Source: Planctomycetaceae bacterium
GTDB lineage: Bacteria; Planctomycetota; UBA1135; GCA-002686595
Reading direction: 5' to 3'
Assembly: GCA_011525785.1 (NCBI GenBank)
Contig: WYBT01000030.1
Coordinates: 1-64,000, forward strand
DNA: 64,000 bases
How positions within the stretch are numbered: position 1 is the stretch's first letter; each line of letters starts with the position of its first letter. The notes beneath the pieces are model-generated. The model worked only from the letters and a program-made list of their open reading frames with translations, searched no databases and was not told the origin of the DNA. The position numbers and the translations under genes are program-made. This document shows positions 18,413 to 26,748 of the stretch, piece by piece.

Positions 18413-18865
18413 CTACAGCGCCGTCACCACGAGGTGGCAGCGGAACTCCACCTGCACCTCTCGTTCGGGCGCATCGCTGCCGGCCGTGCGCAGAAAGTGG
18501 CGCTGGCGAACGGTGTACGGCTTGATCTCCGTCGAGGCGGCCTTGCCGACGATGAACACGTACCCGCCGCCTCCGGTCGCCAGGTAGGTGCCGTCCACTT
18601 CGCGGTGCGCGAACGACATCTTCACCAGGTCGAGCGAGTAGCCCGCGGGCAGCACCGCTCGCGCGGCCTCGAACGCCGCGGCCGCTTCGTCGAGCGCGTC
18701 GTCGGGCGCTTCGACCGCCTGCGCGGAGTTCGCGAGCAGCTCGCCCAGGAACGGCGGCGGCGTGAACAGAACGCGCCGCGGCATCTCGACCAGCTCGTTC
18801 GGCGCGTCCGGCGTCACGCCCGGCGGCGCGCACTGCACCAGCACCTTCACTCGGAATCGCGGCAT
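18413..18865 (-). CDS. conserved hypothetical protein, 150 residues
   Basis: I do not recognise this family. The protein has no signal peptide or membrane helix. It begins MPRFRVKVLV, has a central acidic helix rich in Ala (about 55-80), and a second half with beta-strand character (GTYLATGGGGYVFIVGK, EIKPYTVRQRHFL, VEFRCHLVV). An AGGGAGG ribosome-binding site four bases from the ATG is the best in the window, so the gene is surely expressed. It lies 29 bp downstream of the kinase-FGE gene on the same strand and may be co-transcribed with it. The opposite end is convergent with the biotin carrier gene. Confidence 0.7.
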   Translation of the reverse strand: MPRFRVKVLVQCAPPGVTPDAPNELVEMPRRVLFTPPPFLGELLANSAQAVEAPDDALDEAAAAFEAARAVLPAGYSLDLVKMSFAHREVDGTYLATGGGGYVFIVGKAASTEIKPYTVRQRHFLRTAGSDAPEREVQVEFRCHLVVTAL

Positions 18866-18894
18866 GTTCCCTCCCTGACGGCGAGAGCGCCGCG

Positions 18895-20970
18895 CTACGG
18901 GGCCGCGCTCCTCGCGCAGCGAAAGCCCGTGAACGTCGTCGCTCCGTCGGGGCCGAGCATATGCGGGGAGTGCGCGTTGGCGAGGCTCGAGGCGTGGATC
19001 TGCGCGTCCCAGGCGGCGCCCATGGCGTAGCAGCGCGAGCGGTCGGCTGCAGTTCCGCCGGACGGAACCAGCAGCGTCTCGGTGAATTCCGCGACGTTGC
19101 CGAGCATGTGCAGCAGCCCCTCGGGAGTCGCCGCGTCGCTGTGGCTGTCGACGGGCGCAGCGTTGGCGAGGTAAATCCGCCAGCCCTCGGCGAGCGTGGA
19201 GTAGTCGTCGCACGCAGCGCCGCGGGTTGCGCCGCGCAGGGGCGCGCCGCCCGTCTGCTCACCCCACGGATAGTCCCGATTGGAGGCGCCGCGCGCGGCC
19301 CACTCCCACTCCGCGTGCGTCGCCAGGCGCGCGCCGGCCCACTCGGCGTAGGCCTGCGCCTCCTGCGCGGACACGCCGACGACCGGCAGCTCGTCGAAGC
19401 GCACGGCCGCGCCGCCGTCGCGTTCGAGCAGCAGCCCTGGTTCGCGCCACGCAAGCGAACTCCACACCGGCGGCGGCGGACGGCCGGTCGCGAGCAGGAA
19501 CTCGCGGTACTCCGCGTTGCTGACCTCGCGCCGGTCGAGGTGGTACGCGTCGAGCTTCACGGGCCGAACGCGGTTGGGGCAGGTGCTCGGAGAGGTCTGC
19601 GGATTGCGCCAGGTGTGCGCGTCGAAGCGGACCATCTCGCGCGCGGCCGCCTCGCGCGCCGGCCGCCAGGTCACGTCGAGCGCGTGCGAGCCGCTGTCGA
19701 GCGCGAACTCGCGCGTGCACTCGGCCAGTGCGCCGTCGACGAACTCCACCGTGATGCGGCAACGGCCGGCGCCGATCGGCTCGTCGAGCAGGGGCAGTTC
19801 GCCGAGCGACTCGCGCGGTCGAACTTCACCGCTGAGATCGTCGATCGCTCGCCGCCACACCCGGCCCGTCGGGCTCGGCAGCAGTGCGCCGCTCGTATCG
19901 CGCACTGCGATGGTCACGCGCGGCAGCGACGCACGATGGCGCAGCTCTTCGCGCAGCCACGCGCCGGCCAGCAGTGCGAGCAGCGTCGCGGCTCCGGCGG
20001 CCACGAGCCCGCGCCTGCGGCGCACGAACTTCCGCGCGCGGTAAGCGAGCGATGGTCGACGGGCGCGAATCGGACGGTGCGCCAGGTGAGCGCGGAGGTC
20101 GGCGGCGAAGTCCGCCGCGCTCGCGTAGCGACGCCGGGGATCGCGCTCGAGCGCCGCAGCGACGATGGTCTCGACGTCGCCGCGCAGGTCGGCTCGCACG
20201 CGACCCAGTTTGGGCGCTTCGGCGCTCGCCAGCAGGGCGATGGCGGCCGCCAGCGGAAGGGCCGAGACGTCGTGCGGCGTGCGCCCGGCGAGCAGCTCGT
20301 ACAGCATCGCGCCCAGCGCGTAGACGTCGACCTGGCGCGTCACGGCGCTGCGCGGGCCGACGAGCTGCTCGGGCGCCATGTAGGCGAGCGTTCCCAGCAG
20401 CTGACCGGTCTGCGTCTGCACCGAGACGTCGAGCGAGGACTCGCTCGCGCGCGCGACGCCGAAGTCGACCACCACCGCAGTCCCGCGAGCGTCGACGAGC
20501 ACGTTCGCAGGTTTGAGGTCGCGGTGCACCACGCCGCGCTCGTGCGCGTGCTGCACCGCGTCGGCGATGGAGGCCGCGAGCTCCAGCCGGCGCGCGACGC
20601 TCAACTGCTCGCGGTCGCAGTACGACTTCACGTCGCAGCCGTCCACGAACTCCATCGCGATGTAGGGCTGCGCCCCGCGGCCGAGGTCGAACGAGCCGCA
20701 CTCGAACACGCGCGCGATGCCCGGATGCTGGAGACGCGCGAGCACCTGGCCCTCGAGCTCGAAGCGCTTGAGCGCCTCGGGCGAGGTCAGCGTGGGGTGC
20801 ATCATCTTCAGCGCGACGCGTCGCCGCGGCGAGAGCTGCTCAGCCTCGTACACGACGCCCATCCCGCCGGCCCCGACGCGGCGCAGCACTCGGAACGCGC
20901 CGATGCGTTCGGGCAGCGCAGTCGGCGACTGGGGTTCGCCGCGCGGCGCGGTGTCGTGCGGCGATTCCAT
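18895..20970 (-). CDS. Ser/Thr protein kinase fused to an FGE/sulfatase-modifying-factor-like domain
   Basis: A 691-residue protein with a cytoplasmic Hanks-type kinase domain at about 24-300: glycine loop GAGGMG (33-38), Lys55, HRDLKPAN (149-156), DFG (169-171) and APEQ. A single membrane helix lies near 318-336. An outer part begins with a beta domain and ends with an FGE-sulfatase fold (about 485-691: YHLDRREVSNAEYREFL, WEWAARG, MLGNVAEFTE, GFRCAR). FGE proper makes formylglycine in sulfatases; in kinase fusions the domain probably binds a ligand or target, and the active-site cysteine pair cannot be confirmed here. The kinase residues needed for catalysis are all present. The ATG at 20970 is preceded by a TACGCT -10-like element 15 bases upstream. 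Confidence 0.88.
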   Translation of the reverse strand: MESPHDTAPRGEPQSPTALPERIGAFRVLRRVGAGGMGVVYEAEQLSPRRRVALKMMHPTLTSPEALKRFELEGQVLARLQHPGIARVFECGSFDLGRGAQPYIAMEFVDGCDVKSYCDREQLSVARRLELAASIADAVQHAHERGVVHRDLKPANVLVDARGTAVVVDFGVARASESSLDVSVQTQTGQLLGTLAYMAPEQLVGPRSAVTRQVDVYALGAMLYELLAGRTPHDVSALPLAAAIALLASAEAPKLGRVRADLRGDVETIVAAALERDPRRRYASAADFAADLRAHLAHRPIRARRPSLAYRARKFVRRRRGLVAAGAATLLALLAGAWLREELRHRASLPRVTIAVRDTSGALLPSPTGRVWRRAIDDLSGEVRPRESLGELPLLDEPIGAGRCRITVEFVDGALAECTREFALDSGSHALDVTWRPAREAAAREMVRFDAHTWRNPQTSPSTCPNRVRPVKLDAYHLDRREVSNAEYREFLLATGRPPPPVWSSLAWREPGLLLERDGGAAVRFDELPVVGVSAQEAQAYAEWAGARLATHAEWEWAARGASNRDYPWGEQTGGAPLRGATRGAACDDYSTLAEGWRIYLANAAPVDSHSDAATPEGLLHMLGNVAEFTETLLVPSGGTAADRSRCYAMGAAWDAQIHASSLANAHSPHMLGPDGATTFTGFRCARSAAP

Positions 20971-20985
20971 GCGCTGGCTCGTGGC

Positions 20986-20991
20986 AGCGTA
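20986..20991 (-). promoter_or_regulatory. candidate -10 element of the kinase-FGE gene
   Basis: TACGCT on the minus strand, 15 bases before the ATG at 20970. It belongs to the recurring TANNNT set; no -35 box is seen. Confidence 0.3.
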
Positions 20992-21101
20992 GCAACGCGC
21001 TGAGTCCGCTGCGGACGGCGCGTGTGCAACACGGTGTTCGCGCTGAGTTCCCGAGCCCGCCGCGCGCGTGCGAGCCAGTAGTCACTCCGCACGGGCAGCG
21101 C

Positions 21102-21107
21102 TAGAGT
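21102..21107 (+). promoter_or_regulatory. candidate -10 element upstream of the 21255-27548 gene block
   Basis: TAGAGT preceded by GC, 147 bp before the first start codon. If used, it gives a long leader containing the hairpin at 21169-21193. Confidence 0.25.
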
Positions 21108-21168
21108 CGAAGCGCGCGGCTGCAAACAGCCGCCAACCCGATGTTCCTCCGGATCTGAACCGCTGTTC

Positions 21169-21193
21169 GGCCCGACGTGCTCGGGCCTTGTCT
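21169..21193 (+). terminator. terminator-like hairpin in the leader of the 21255-27548 gene block
   Basis: GGCCCGA (21169-21175) and TCGGGCC (21181-21187) form a perfect 7-bp stem with a 5-nt loop, followed by TTGTCT. It lies between the candidate promoter and the first gene, the position of an attenuator. An upstream hairpin GGCTG...CAGCC (near 21118-21131) might compete. No known riboswitch class was recognised. Confidence 0.35.
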
Positions 21194-21254
21194 GCGCCTC
21201 GAGTAGCTCGCGGGACGCGGGCGCGCGCGGCGCCCGACCCCAAGTCCCCACACG

Positions 21255-22376
21255 ATGAGCTACGACCATCTCGCCGCGGCGCAGGCCGTCGCGGTCGTCG
21301 CGCGCGAACACGCCGTTCGCGTCGACGCCAAAGCCGAGTTCCCTCTAGGCTCGATCGACTCCGCGCGCGAGCACGGCCTGTTCGGGCTGATTTCCTCGAC
21401 CGAGGTCGGCGGCCACGGCCGAGGCCTGCGACAGGCGGCGGAAGTGATCGAGCGTCTCGCGCGCGAGTGCGGCTCGAGCGCGATGGTGATGACCATGCAC
21501 TACAGCGGCGCCGCGGTGATCGAGAAGCACGGCGCGCTCGAGACGCGGCGCGCGATCGCCGCGGGCAAGCACCTCTCGACGCTGGCCTTCAGCGAGTCGG
21601 GCTCGCGCTCGCACTTCTGGGCCCCGCTCGGCACGGCGCGCGTCGAGGGCTCGCACGCGGTCCTCGACGCCTCGAAGAGCTGGATCACCTCCGCCAGCCG
21701 CGCCGACGCGTACGTCTGGTCGAGCCGCACGAGCGCTGCGGAGGGTCCCAGCTCGCTGTGGCTGGTCGACCGCACGACGCCGGGGCTGTCGATCGACGGC
21801 GGCTTCGATGGCATCGGACTGCGCGGCAACGACTCCGCGCCGGTCAAGGCCGCCGGAGCGCGTGTTCCCCTCTCCAATCGACTGGGCGCCGACGGCGAGG
21901 GCTTCGGGATCATGATGCAGACCGTGCTGCCGCTGTTCAGCGTGCTGATCAGCGCCGGATCGATCGGGATGATGGAGGCCGCGGTCGAGAAGACCGCTGA
22001 GCACGCCGGCGGCATGAAGTACGCGCACCTGAACAACAGTCCGCTCAGCGAGCTGCCCACGATCCGCGCCTACGTCGCGCGCATGCGCATCCAGACCGAC
22101 ATGGCGCGCGCGTTGTGGCTCGACACGATCGCGGCGCTCGAGGCCGGCCGCGCCGATGCGATGCTGCGCGTGCTCGAGGTGAAGGCCGCGACGGCGGAGT
22201 CCGCGCGCGAGGTGCTCGACACCGCGATGCGCGTGTGCGGCGGGCAGGCCTTCCGCAAGGACGTGGGCGTCGAGCGGCGCTTCCGCGACACGCGCGCGGC
22301 GCTGATCATGGCCCCGACCAGCGACCAGCTCTACGACTTCATCGGCAAGGCGGCCTGCGGGCTGCCGCTGTTCTGA
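21255..22376 (+). CDS. acyl-CoA dehydrogenase family flavoprotein lacking the catalytic glutamate
   Basis: A 373-residue protein with the acyl-CoA dehydrogenase fold: helical N-terminal domain (1-115), beta domain with AFSESGSRSHF and DASKSWITSASRADAY (about 115-215), and a C-terminal helical domain with MRVCGGQAF and FRDTRAAL. In classical enzymes the next motif is EGT(S), whose Glu is the catalytic base; here it reads APTS, with Ala353 in that place. It may therefore be a flavin monooxygenase-like or non-dehydrogenating relative. It ends GKAACGLPLF, which I recall from a related subfamily. The ATG at 21255 starts a run of six same-strand genes with gaps of 15, 5, 27, -4 and -4 bp. Confidence 0.82.
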   Translation: MSYDHLAAAQAVAVVAREHAVRVDAKAEFPLGSIDSAREHGLFGLISSTEVGGHGRGLRQAAEVIERLARECGSSAMVMTMHYSGAAVIEKHGALETRRAIAAGKHLSTLAFSESGSRSHFWAPLGTARVEGSHAVLDASKSWITSASRADAYVWSSRTSAAEGPSSLWLVDRTTPGLSIDGGFDGIGLRGNDSAPVKAAGARVPLSNRLGADGEGFGIMMQTVLPLFSVLISAGSIGMMEAAVEKTAEHAGGMKYAHLNNSPLSELPTIRAYVARMRIQTDMARALWLDTIAALEAGRADAMLRVLEVKAATAESAREVLDTAMRVCGGQAFRKDVGVERRFRDTRAALIMAPTSDQLYDFIGKAACGLPLF

Positions 22377-22391
22377 GAGCGAACCACCGTC

Positions 22392-23240
22392 ATGAGCGAC
22401 ACTCTCGTACTCGGCGCCGTGGCCTACGACGCCAAGGTGGTTCCGATCTGGGACGGCTTCCAACGCTGGTTTTCGAGCCAGGGGCTCGACTTCGACTACG
22501 TGCTGTACTCGAACTACGAGCGCCAGGTGGAGCAGCACTTCGCGGGCGCGTTCCACGTCGCGTGGAACTCGCCGCTGGCCTGGGTGCAGGCGCAGCGCAC
22601 GGCGGCGCGGCTGGGGCGCAGTGCGCGTGCGGTGGCGATGCGTGACACCGATCGCGACCTGACTTCGCTGATCGTGGTGCGCGCCGATTCGCCGCTGCGC
22701 AGCGTCGCCGACCTGCGCGGCCGCACGCTGGGCTGCGGCGCGGGCGACTCGCCGCAGGCCACGCTCATCCCGCTCGAGCACCTCGCTCGCGCGGGCCTCG
22801 CGCCGGAGCGTGACTTCGCCGTGCGGCGCTTCGACGTGCTCGTCGGCAAGCACGGCGACCACGTCGGCGGCGAACGCGACGCGGCGCGCGCGCTCGTGCA
22901 GGGCGAGGTCGACGCGGCCTGCATGATCGACGGCAATCACCTCGTGTTCTCGAACGAGGGGCTGCTCGCGCGCGGCGCAACACGCGTGCTGGCGCAGACC
23001 GACAAGTACGACCACTGCAACTTCACGGTCCTCGACGGCGCCCCGCCGGCCTTGATCGAGCGCTTCTGCAAGCTGCTGTTCTCGATGAGCTACGACGACG
23101 CTCGCGTGCGGCCGCTGATGGACATGGAAGGCCTCAAGCGCTGGTGCGAGGGCCGCACCAGCGGCTACGCGCAGCTCGAGAGCGCTTGCGATCGCTTCCG
23201 CTACCTCGACAGCTTCCTCGCGCGCATGAAAGTGGCCTGA
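22392..23240 (+). CDS. PhnD/SsuA-like ligand-binding protein without signal peptide
   Basis: A 282-residue protein with the periplasmic-binding-protein fold of phosphate/phosphonate ABC systems (LVLGAVAYDAKVVPIWDGF, the repeat LTSLIVVRADSPLRSVADL, GCGAGDSPQAT, FTVLDGAPPALIERF). Unlike transporter components it starts directly at the mature fold, with no signal peptide or lipobox. No permease or ATPase gene is nearby. A cytoplasmic ligand-binding or enzymatic role in the same pathway as its neighbours is more likely than transport. It lies 15 bp after the dehydrogenase-like gene and 5 bp before the diiron gene. The ligand is unknown. Confidence 0.75.
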   Translation: MSDTLVLGAVAYDAKVVPIWDGFQRWFSSQGLDFDYVLYSNYERQVEQHFAGAFHVAWNSPLAWVQAQRTAARLGRSARAVAMRDTDRDLTSLIVVRADSPLRSVADLRGRTLGCGAGDSPQATLIPLEHLARAGLAPERDFAVRRFDVLVGKHGDHVGGERDAARALVQGEVDAACMIDGNHLVFSNEGLLARGATRVLAQTDKYDHCNFTVLDGAPPALIERFCKLLFSMSYDDARVRPLMDMEGLKRWCEGRTSGYAQLESACDRFRYLDSFLARMKVA

Positions 23241-23245
23241 ACGCG

Positions 23246-24457
23246 ATGGAGACGGCGCGCGGAAGCACGTTCCTCGAGCTGGGCGAGCTGGGCTTCGACA
23301 GCGGCGCACACGTGCTCGTCAAACGCGCGCTCGCACGTCTCGCGTCGGGTGAACAGCTCGAACTGCGCGGCAGCGCGGCCGAACTCGGCATCCACGCCGC
23401 GGCGTGGGCCCGCGCCGAAGGCCATGGCGTGGAGCTCACGCCCGCGGGCTCGGCCTGCGTCGTTCGCATTGCGCCCGGAGCTGCGCACGGCGCGCGCTGG
23501 CGCAGCGTCGAGCGCGCCGGCGCCGGCGCGGGGCCCGAGCACGTCGTCGAGCGCGCGCCGCAGAGCTGGGGCCTCGCCGCGCGCGGGGCCGCGGTCGAAG
23601 TGGGCGCTCCGGAGTTCGACTTCGCGCACGCGAGCAAGCTCGAGCTGTGGGCCGACGATCTCGGCGCGCTGTACGCACAGGCGCTGGCTTCGCAGTGGGA
23701 TCCGGCGACGGCGGTTCCGTGGGACGCACCGCAGAACCACTCCGACGAGCTCGAGGACGCGCTGGTCACGGTGCTCACGTACCTGATCGAGAACGAGACC
23801 GCGGCGCTGATCGTGCCGGCGCGCTTCGCCGCGCGCGTGCACCCGCACTTTCGCGAGGTGCAGCAACTGCTCGCCATCCAGGCCGCGGACGAAGCGCGCC
23901 ACATCGAGGTCTTCACGCGCCGCGCGACGCTGCGCCGCAGCCAGCTCGGACTGTCGACGGCCGGCGGTCAGGCTTCGCTCAAGACGCTGATCGACGAGCC
24001 CGACTTCGCGCTCGCCTCGCTCTTGCTGTCGGTGCTGGGCGAGGGCTCGTTCGTGAACCTGCTCTGGTTCCTGCACGAGCACGCGCCCGACGAGTGCACG
24101 CGCGCGATCATGAAGCTCACGGCGCAAGACGAAGCGCGCCACGTGGCCTTCGGCGTGGCGCACCTCGCTCGGCAGTCGCGCGAAGACGCTGCGCTCGCGC
24201 CGCGCATGGCCGCGGCGATCGAGCGGCGCCACGACGTGCTGCGCGGGACGGCCGGGCTGAACGCCGAGGTGTTCGACGCGCTGATCGTGCTCGCGGCGGG
24301 CGGTTTCGAGCCCGCGGCGATCGCGCGGGGCCACCAAGCCGTGGTCGAGCTCGTGCGACAGATGCACGCGGGCCGGCGCAACCGCCTGCGCCTGCTCGGC
24401 TTCGACCCCGAGCGCGCCGAGGCGCTCAGCGCGCTGCACACGCGCAACTTCATGTGA
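23246..24457 (+). CDS. diiron ferritin-like protein with TusA-like N-terminal domain
   Basis: A 403-residue protein. Residues about 8-76 resemble the TusA sulfur-carrier fold (LELGELGFDSG then VKRALARLASGEQLEL and AEGHGVEL), but the CxxP motif that carries sulfur is absent (FDSG in its place). Residues about 165-400 form a helical bundle with the diiron signature E184, E216-x-x-H219 (DEARH), E266 and E296-x-x-H299 (DEARH), as in ferritin-like and ribonucleotide-reductase-like oxygenases such as AurF. I infer an oxygen-activating enzyme. The substrate is unknown. The start is the ATG five bases after the preceding stop. Confidence 0.75.
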   Translation: METARGSTFLELGELGFDSGAHVLVKRALARLASGEQLELRGSAAELGIHAAAWARAEGHGVELTPAGSACVVRIAPGAAHGARWRSVERAGAGAGPEHVVERAPQSWGLAARGAAVEVGAPEFDFAHASKLELWADDLGALYAQALASQWDPATAVPWDAPQNHSDELEDALVTVLTYLIENETAALIVPARFAARVHPHFREVQQLLAIQAADEARHIEVFTRRATLRRSQLGLSTAGGQASLKTLIDEPDFALASLLLSVLGEGSFVNLLWFLHEHAPDECTRAIMKLTAQDEARHVAFGVAHLARQSREDAALAPRMAAAIERRHDVLRGTAGLNAEVFDALIVLAAGGFEPAAIARGHQAVVELVRQMHAGRRNRLRLLGFDPERAEALSALHTRNFM

Positions 24458-24484
24458 GCGCTCGCTACGCTCTGCGCCTCGACC

Positions 24485-25729
24485 ATGGAGGCGAGTGCGA
24501 TGGAGCAGGTGAAGGCGCGCGAGTCACGCGCATGCGGCGGTTCTGAGCTGGTCGGGCGCTGGGGGCTCGATCCCCAGGTTGATTACCTCAACCACGGCTC
24601 GTTCGGGGCTTGCCCGACGGCCGTGCTCGAGGCGCAAGCGCGCTGGCAGCGCCGCATCGAGCGCGAACCGGTGCAGTTCCTGCACCGCGAGATCGAGGGC
24701 CACCTCGACCGCGCGCGCGAGGCGCTGGCGCAGTTCGTGGGCGCGCGGAGCGAGAACATCGCCTTCGTTCCCAACGCTACGGCGGGCATCAACACCGTGC
24801 TGCGCTCGCTGCGCTTCGAGGCCGGCGACGAGATCGTCGTCAACGACCAGGAGTACAACGCGACGCGCAACGCGGTGGACTTCGTCGCGCAGCAGAGCGG
24901 CGCGCGCGTGGTCGCCGTCGCGCTGCCGTTTCCCATCGCCAGCCCCGAAGTCGTGCTCGAGCGCATGCTCGCAGCCTTCACGCCGCGCACCAAGCTCTTG
25001 GTCGTCGACCACATCACCAGTCCGACGGGCCTGGTCCTGCCGATCGAGCGGCTGGTGCGCGAGGCGCGCGAGCGCGGCGTCGAGACGCTCGTCGACGGCG
25101 CGCACGGGCCGGGTCACGTGGCGCTCGCGCTCGAGGCGCTCGGCGCGGCGTACTACACCGGCAACTGCCACAAGTGGATGTGCACGCCCAAGGGATCTGC
25201 GCTGCTGTACGTGCGCCGCGATCTCCAGCCGCGCATCCGCCCGCTCGCGATCAGCCACGGCGCGAACTCGCGCCGCACGGACCGCTCGTTGTTCCGGCTC
25301 GAGGCGGATTGGCCCGGCACGCACGACCCCACGCCGTGGCTCGTGATCCCCGAGGCGCTCGAGCACCTCGCGCAACTCCTCCCCGGCGGCTGGGACGAGA
25401 TCCGCCGCCGCAACCGCGAGCTCGCGCTGTGGGCGCGCCAGCACCTGTGCACCGCGTTGGGCGTCGCACTGCCTGCGCCCGAGTCGATGATCGGCTGCCT
25501 CGCCGCGTTGCCGCTGCCCGATCGCGTCGGCCCCGCGAGCGAGCCGCTCGGCCTCGATCCTCTGCACGTTGCGCTGTACGAGCGCCATGGAATCGAGATC
25601 CCGGTGTTCCCCTGGCCCGCGCCGCCGCGGCGGCTGATCCGGCTCTCGGCGCAGCTCTACAACCGCCGCGAACAGTACGAGCGCCTGGCGCGCGTGCTGC
25701 GCGCGGAACTCAGCGGAGCGCGCGCATGA
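24485..25729 (+). CDS. class V aminotransferase (isopenicillin N epimerase/cysteine desulfurase-like)
   Basis: A 414-residue PLP enzyme of fold type I, class V. Typical motifs are YLNHGSFG (34-41), FVPNATAGINTVLRSL, DHITSPTGLVLP (175-186), VDGAHGPG with the cofactor Asp204 and His207, and NCHKWMC with the PLP lysine Lys230. It is closest in pattern to proteins annotated as isopenicillin N epimerase-like or as cysteine desulfurase relatives, a loosely defined group. Its stop overlaps the ATG of the DapE-like gene, which is itself coupled to dapD. This suggests that it may supply the N-succinyl-LL-diaminopimelate aminotransferase step, normally done by a class I/III enzyme. That role is inference only. 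A TACGCT element lies 13 bases upstream of the start. Confidence 0.82.
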   Translation: MEASAMEQVKARESRACGGSELVGRWGLDPQVDYLNHGSFGACPTAVLEAQARWQRRIEREPVQFLHREIEGHLDRAREALAQFVGARSENIAFVPNATAGINTVLRSLRFEAGDEIVVNDQEYNATRNAVDFVAQQSGARVVAVALPFPIASPEVVLERMLAAFTPRTKLLVVDHITSPTGLVLPIERLVREARERGVETLVDGAHGPGHVALALEALGAAYYTGNCHKWMCTPKGSALLYVRRDLQPRIRPLAISHGANSRRTDRSLFRLEADWPGTHDPTPWLVIPEALEHLAQLLPGGWDEIRRRNRELALWARQHLCTALGVALPAPESMIGCLAALPLPDRVGPASEPLGLDPLHVALYERHGIEIPVFPWPAPPRRLIRLSAQLYNRREQYERLARVLRAELSGARA

Positions 25730-26748
25730 CGAGCGTGTTCGACAAGCTGCAGGACTGGATCGCGATCCCGTCGGTCACCGGCGCCGAGCACGACTACGCC
25801 GAGGCGCTCGCGCGCGAGCTCGCCTCGCTCGGCTTCGGCGTGGAGCGCCAGGAACTCGCCCCCGGCCGCTTCAACGTGCTCGCGCGCACCGACAGCGCGC
25901 CGAGCGTCGTGTTCTGCACGCACCTCGACACCGTGCCGCCGTGGTTCGGGCCGAGCGAGACGCGCGACGAAGTGCGCGGCCGCGGCTCGTGCGATGCGAA
26001 GGGGCCGGCGCTGGCGATGATCGAAGCCGCCAAGCGCGTGCTCGCAAGCGGCGAGTCGCGCATCGGGTTCCTCTTCACCTGCGGCGAAGAGACCGACTCC
26101 GCTGGCGCAGCACTCGCCAACGAACGCCTCGCCGAGCCCTGGCGCCCGCGCTTCACGATCGTGGGCGAGCCGACGGGCAACCGCTTCGCCGGCGCGCACA
26201 AGGGCGTCTACAAGTGCGAGCTGCACGCGCACGGCGTCGCCGGGCACAGCTCGCAGAACGTGGGCCCCAGCGCGATCCACGAGCTCGTGCACGTGCTCGA
26301 GAAGCTGCTCGCGCAGGACTGGGGCCGCCACGCGCTTCTGGGCCCTGGGACGCTCAACGTCGGCGAGATCCGCGGCGGAGTCGCGGCCAACGTCGTCGCC
26401 GATCGCGCGAGTGCGAGCTTGCTCCTGCGCGCGGTGGAGGACCCCGAGACGACCGAAGCGAAGCTGCGCGCTTGCTTGAGTGCGCACGTCGAGCTCGCCA
26501 AGCCCTACAAGAGCTACGGACCGACCGAGTTCCACGTCCCGCGCGGTCACGAAGCGCTCGCGGTGGCCTTCGGCACCGATGCGCCGCACTTGAAGCGCTG
26601 GGGCAAGCCGCTGCTGTACGGCCCGGGCCGGATCCTCGACGCGCACACCGATCACGAGTGCGTTTCGAAGCGCTCGTTCGAGCAGGCGGTGCACGACTAC
26701 GCCGCGACGGCAGTCGAGTTGCTCGCGACGCCGGAGGCCGCGCGATGA
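25726..26748 (+). CDS. M20 family deacylase, DapE/ArgE-like
   Basis: A 340-residue zinc aminoacylase. Metal-binding and catalytic residues are visible in order: THLDT (His66, Asp68), GSCDAKG (Asp90, bridging), CGEETD (Glu121 catalytic and Glu122), GEPTGN (Glu148), and a late His in DAHTDHE. The central dimerisation domain holds GVAGHSSQNVGPSAIH. Members remove succinyl or acetyl groups from diaminopimelate or ornithine. The overlap with dapD (ATGA at 26745-26748) favours succinyl-diaminopimelate desuccinylase, although the protein is somewhat shorter than classical DapE. It also overlaps the upstream aminotransferase gene by the same ATGA arrangement. Confidence 0.82.
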   Translation: MTSVFDKLQDWIAIPSVTGAEHDYAEALARELASLGFGVERQELAPGRFNVLARTDSAPSVVFCTHLDTVPPWFGPSETRDEVRGRGSCDAKGPALAMIEAAKRVLASGESRIGFLFTCGEETDSAGAALANERLAEPWRPRFTIVGEPTGNRFAGAHKGVYKCELHAHGVAGHSSQNVGPSAIHELVHVLEKLLAQDWGRHALLGPGTLNVGEIRGGVAANVVADRASASLLLRAVEDPETTEAKLRACLSAHVELAKPYKSYGPTEFHVPRGHEALAVAFGTDAPHLKRWGKPLLYGPGRILDAHTDHECVSKRSFEQAVHDYAATAVELLATPEAAR

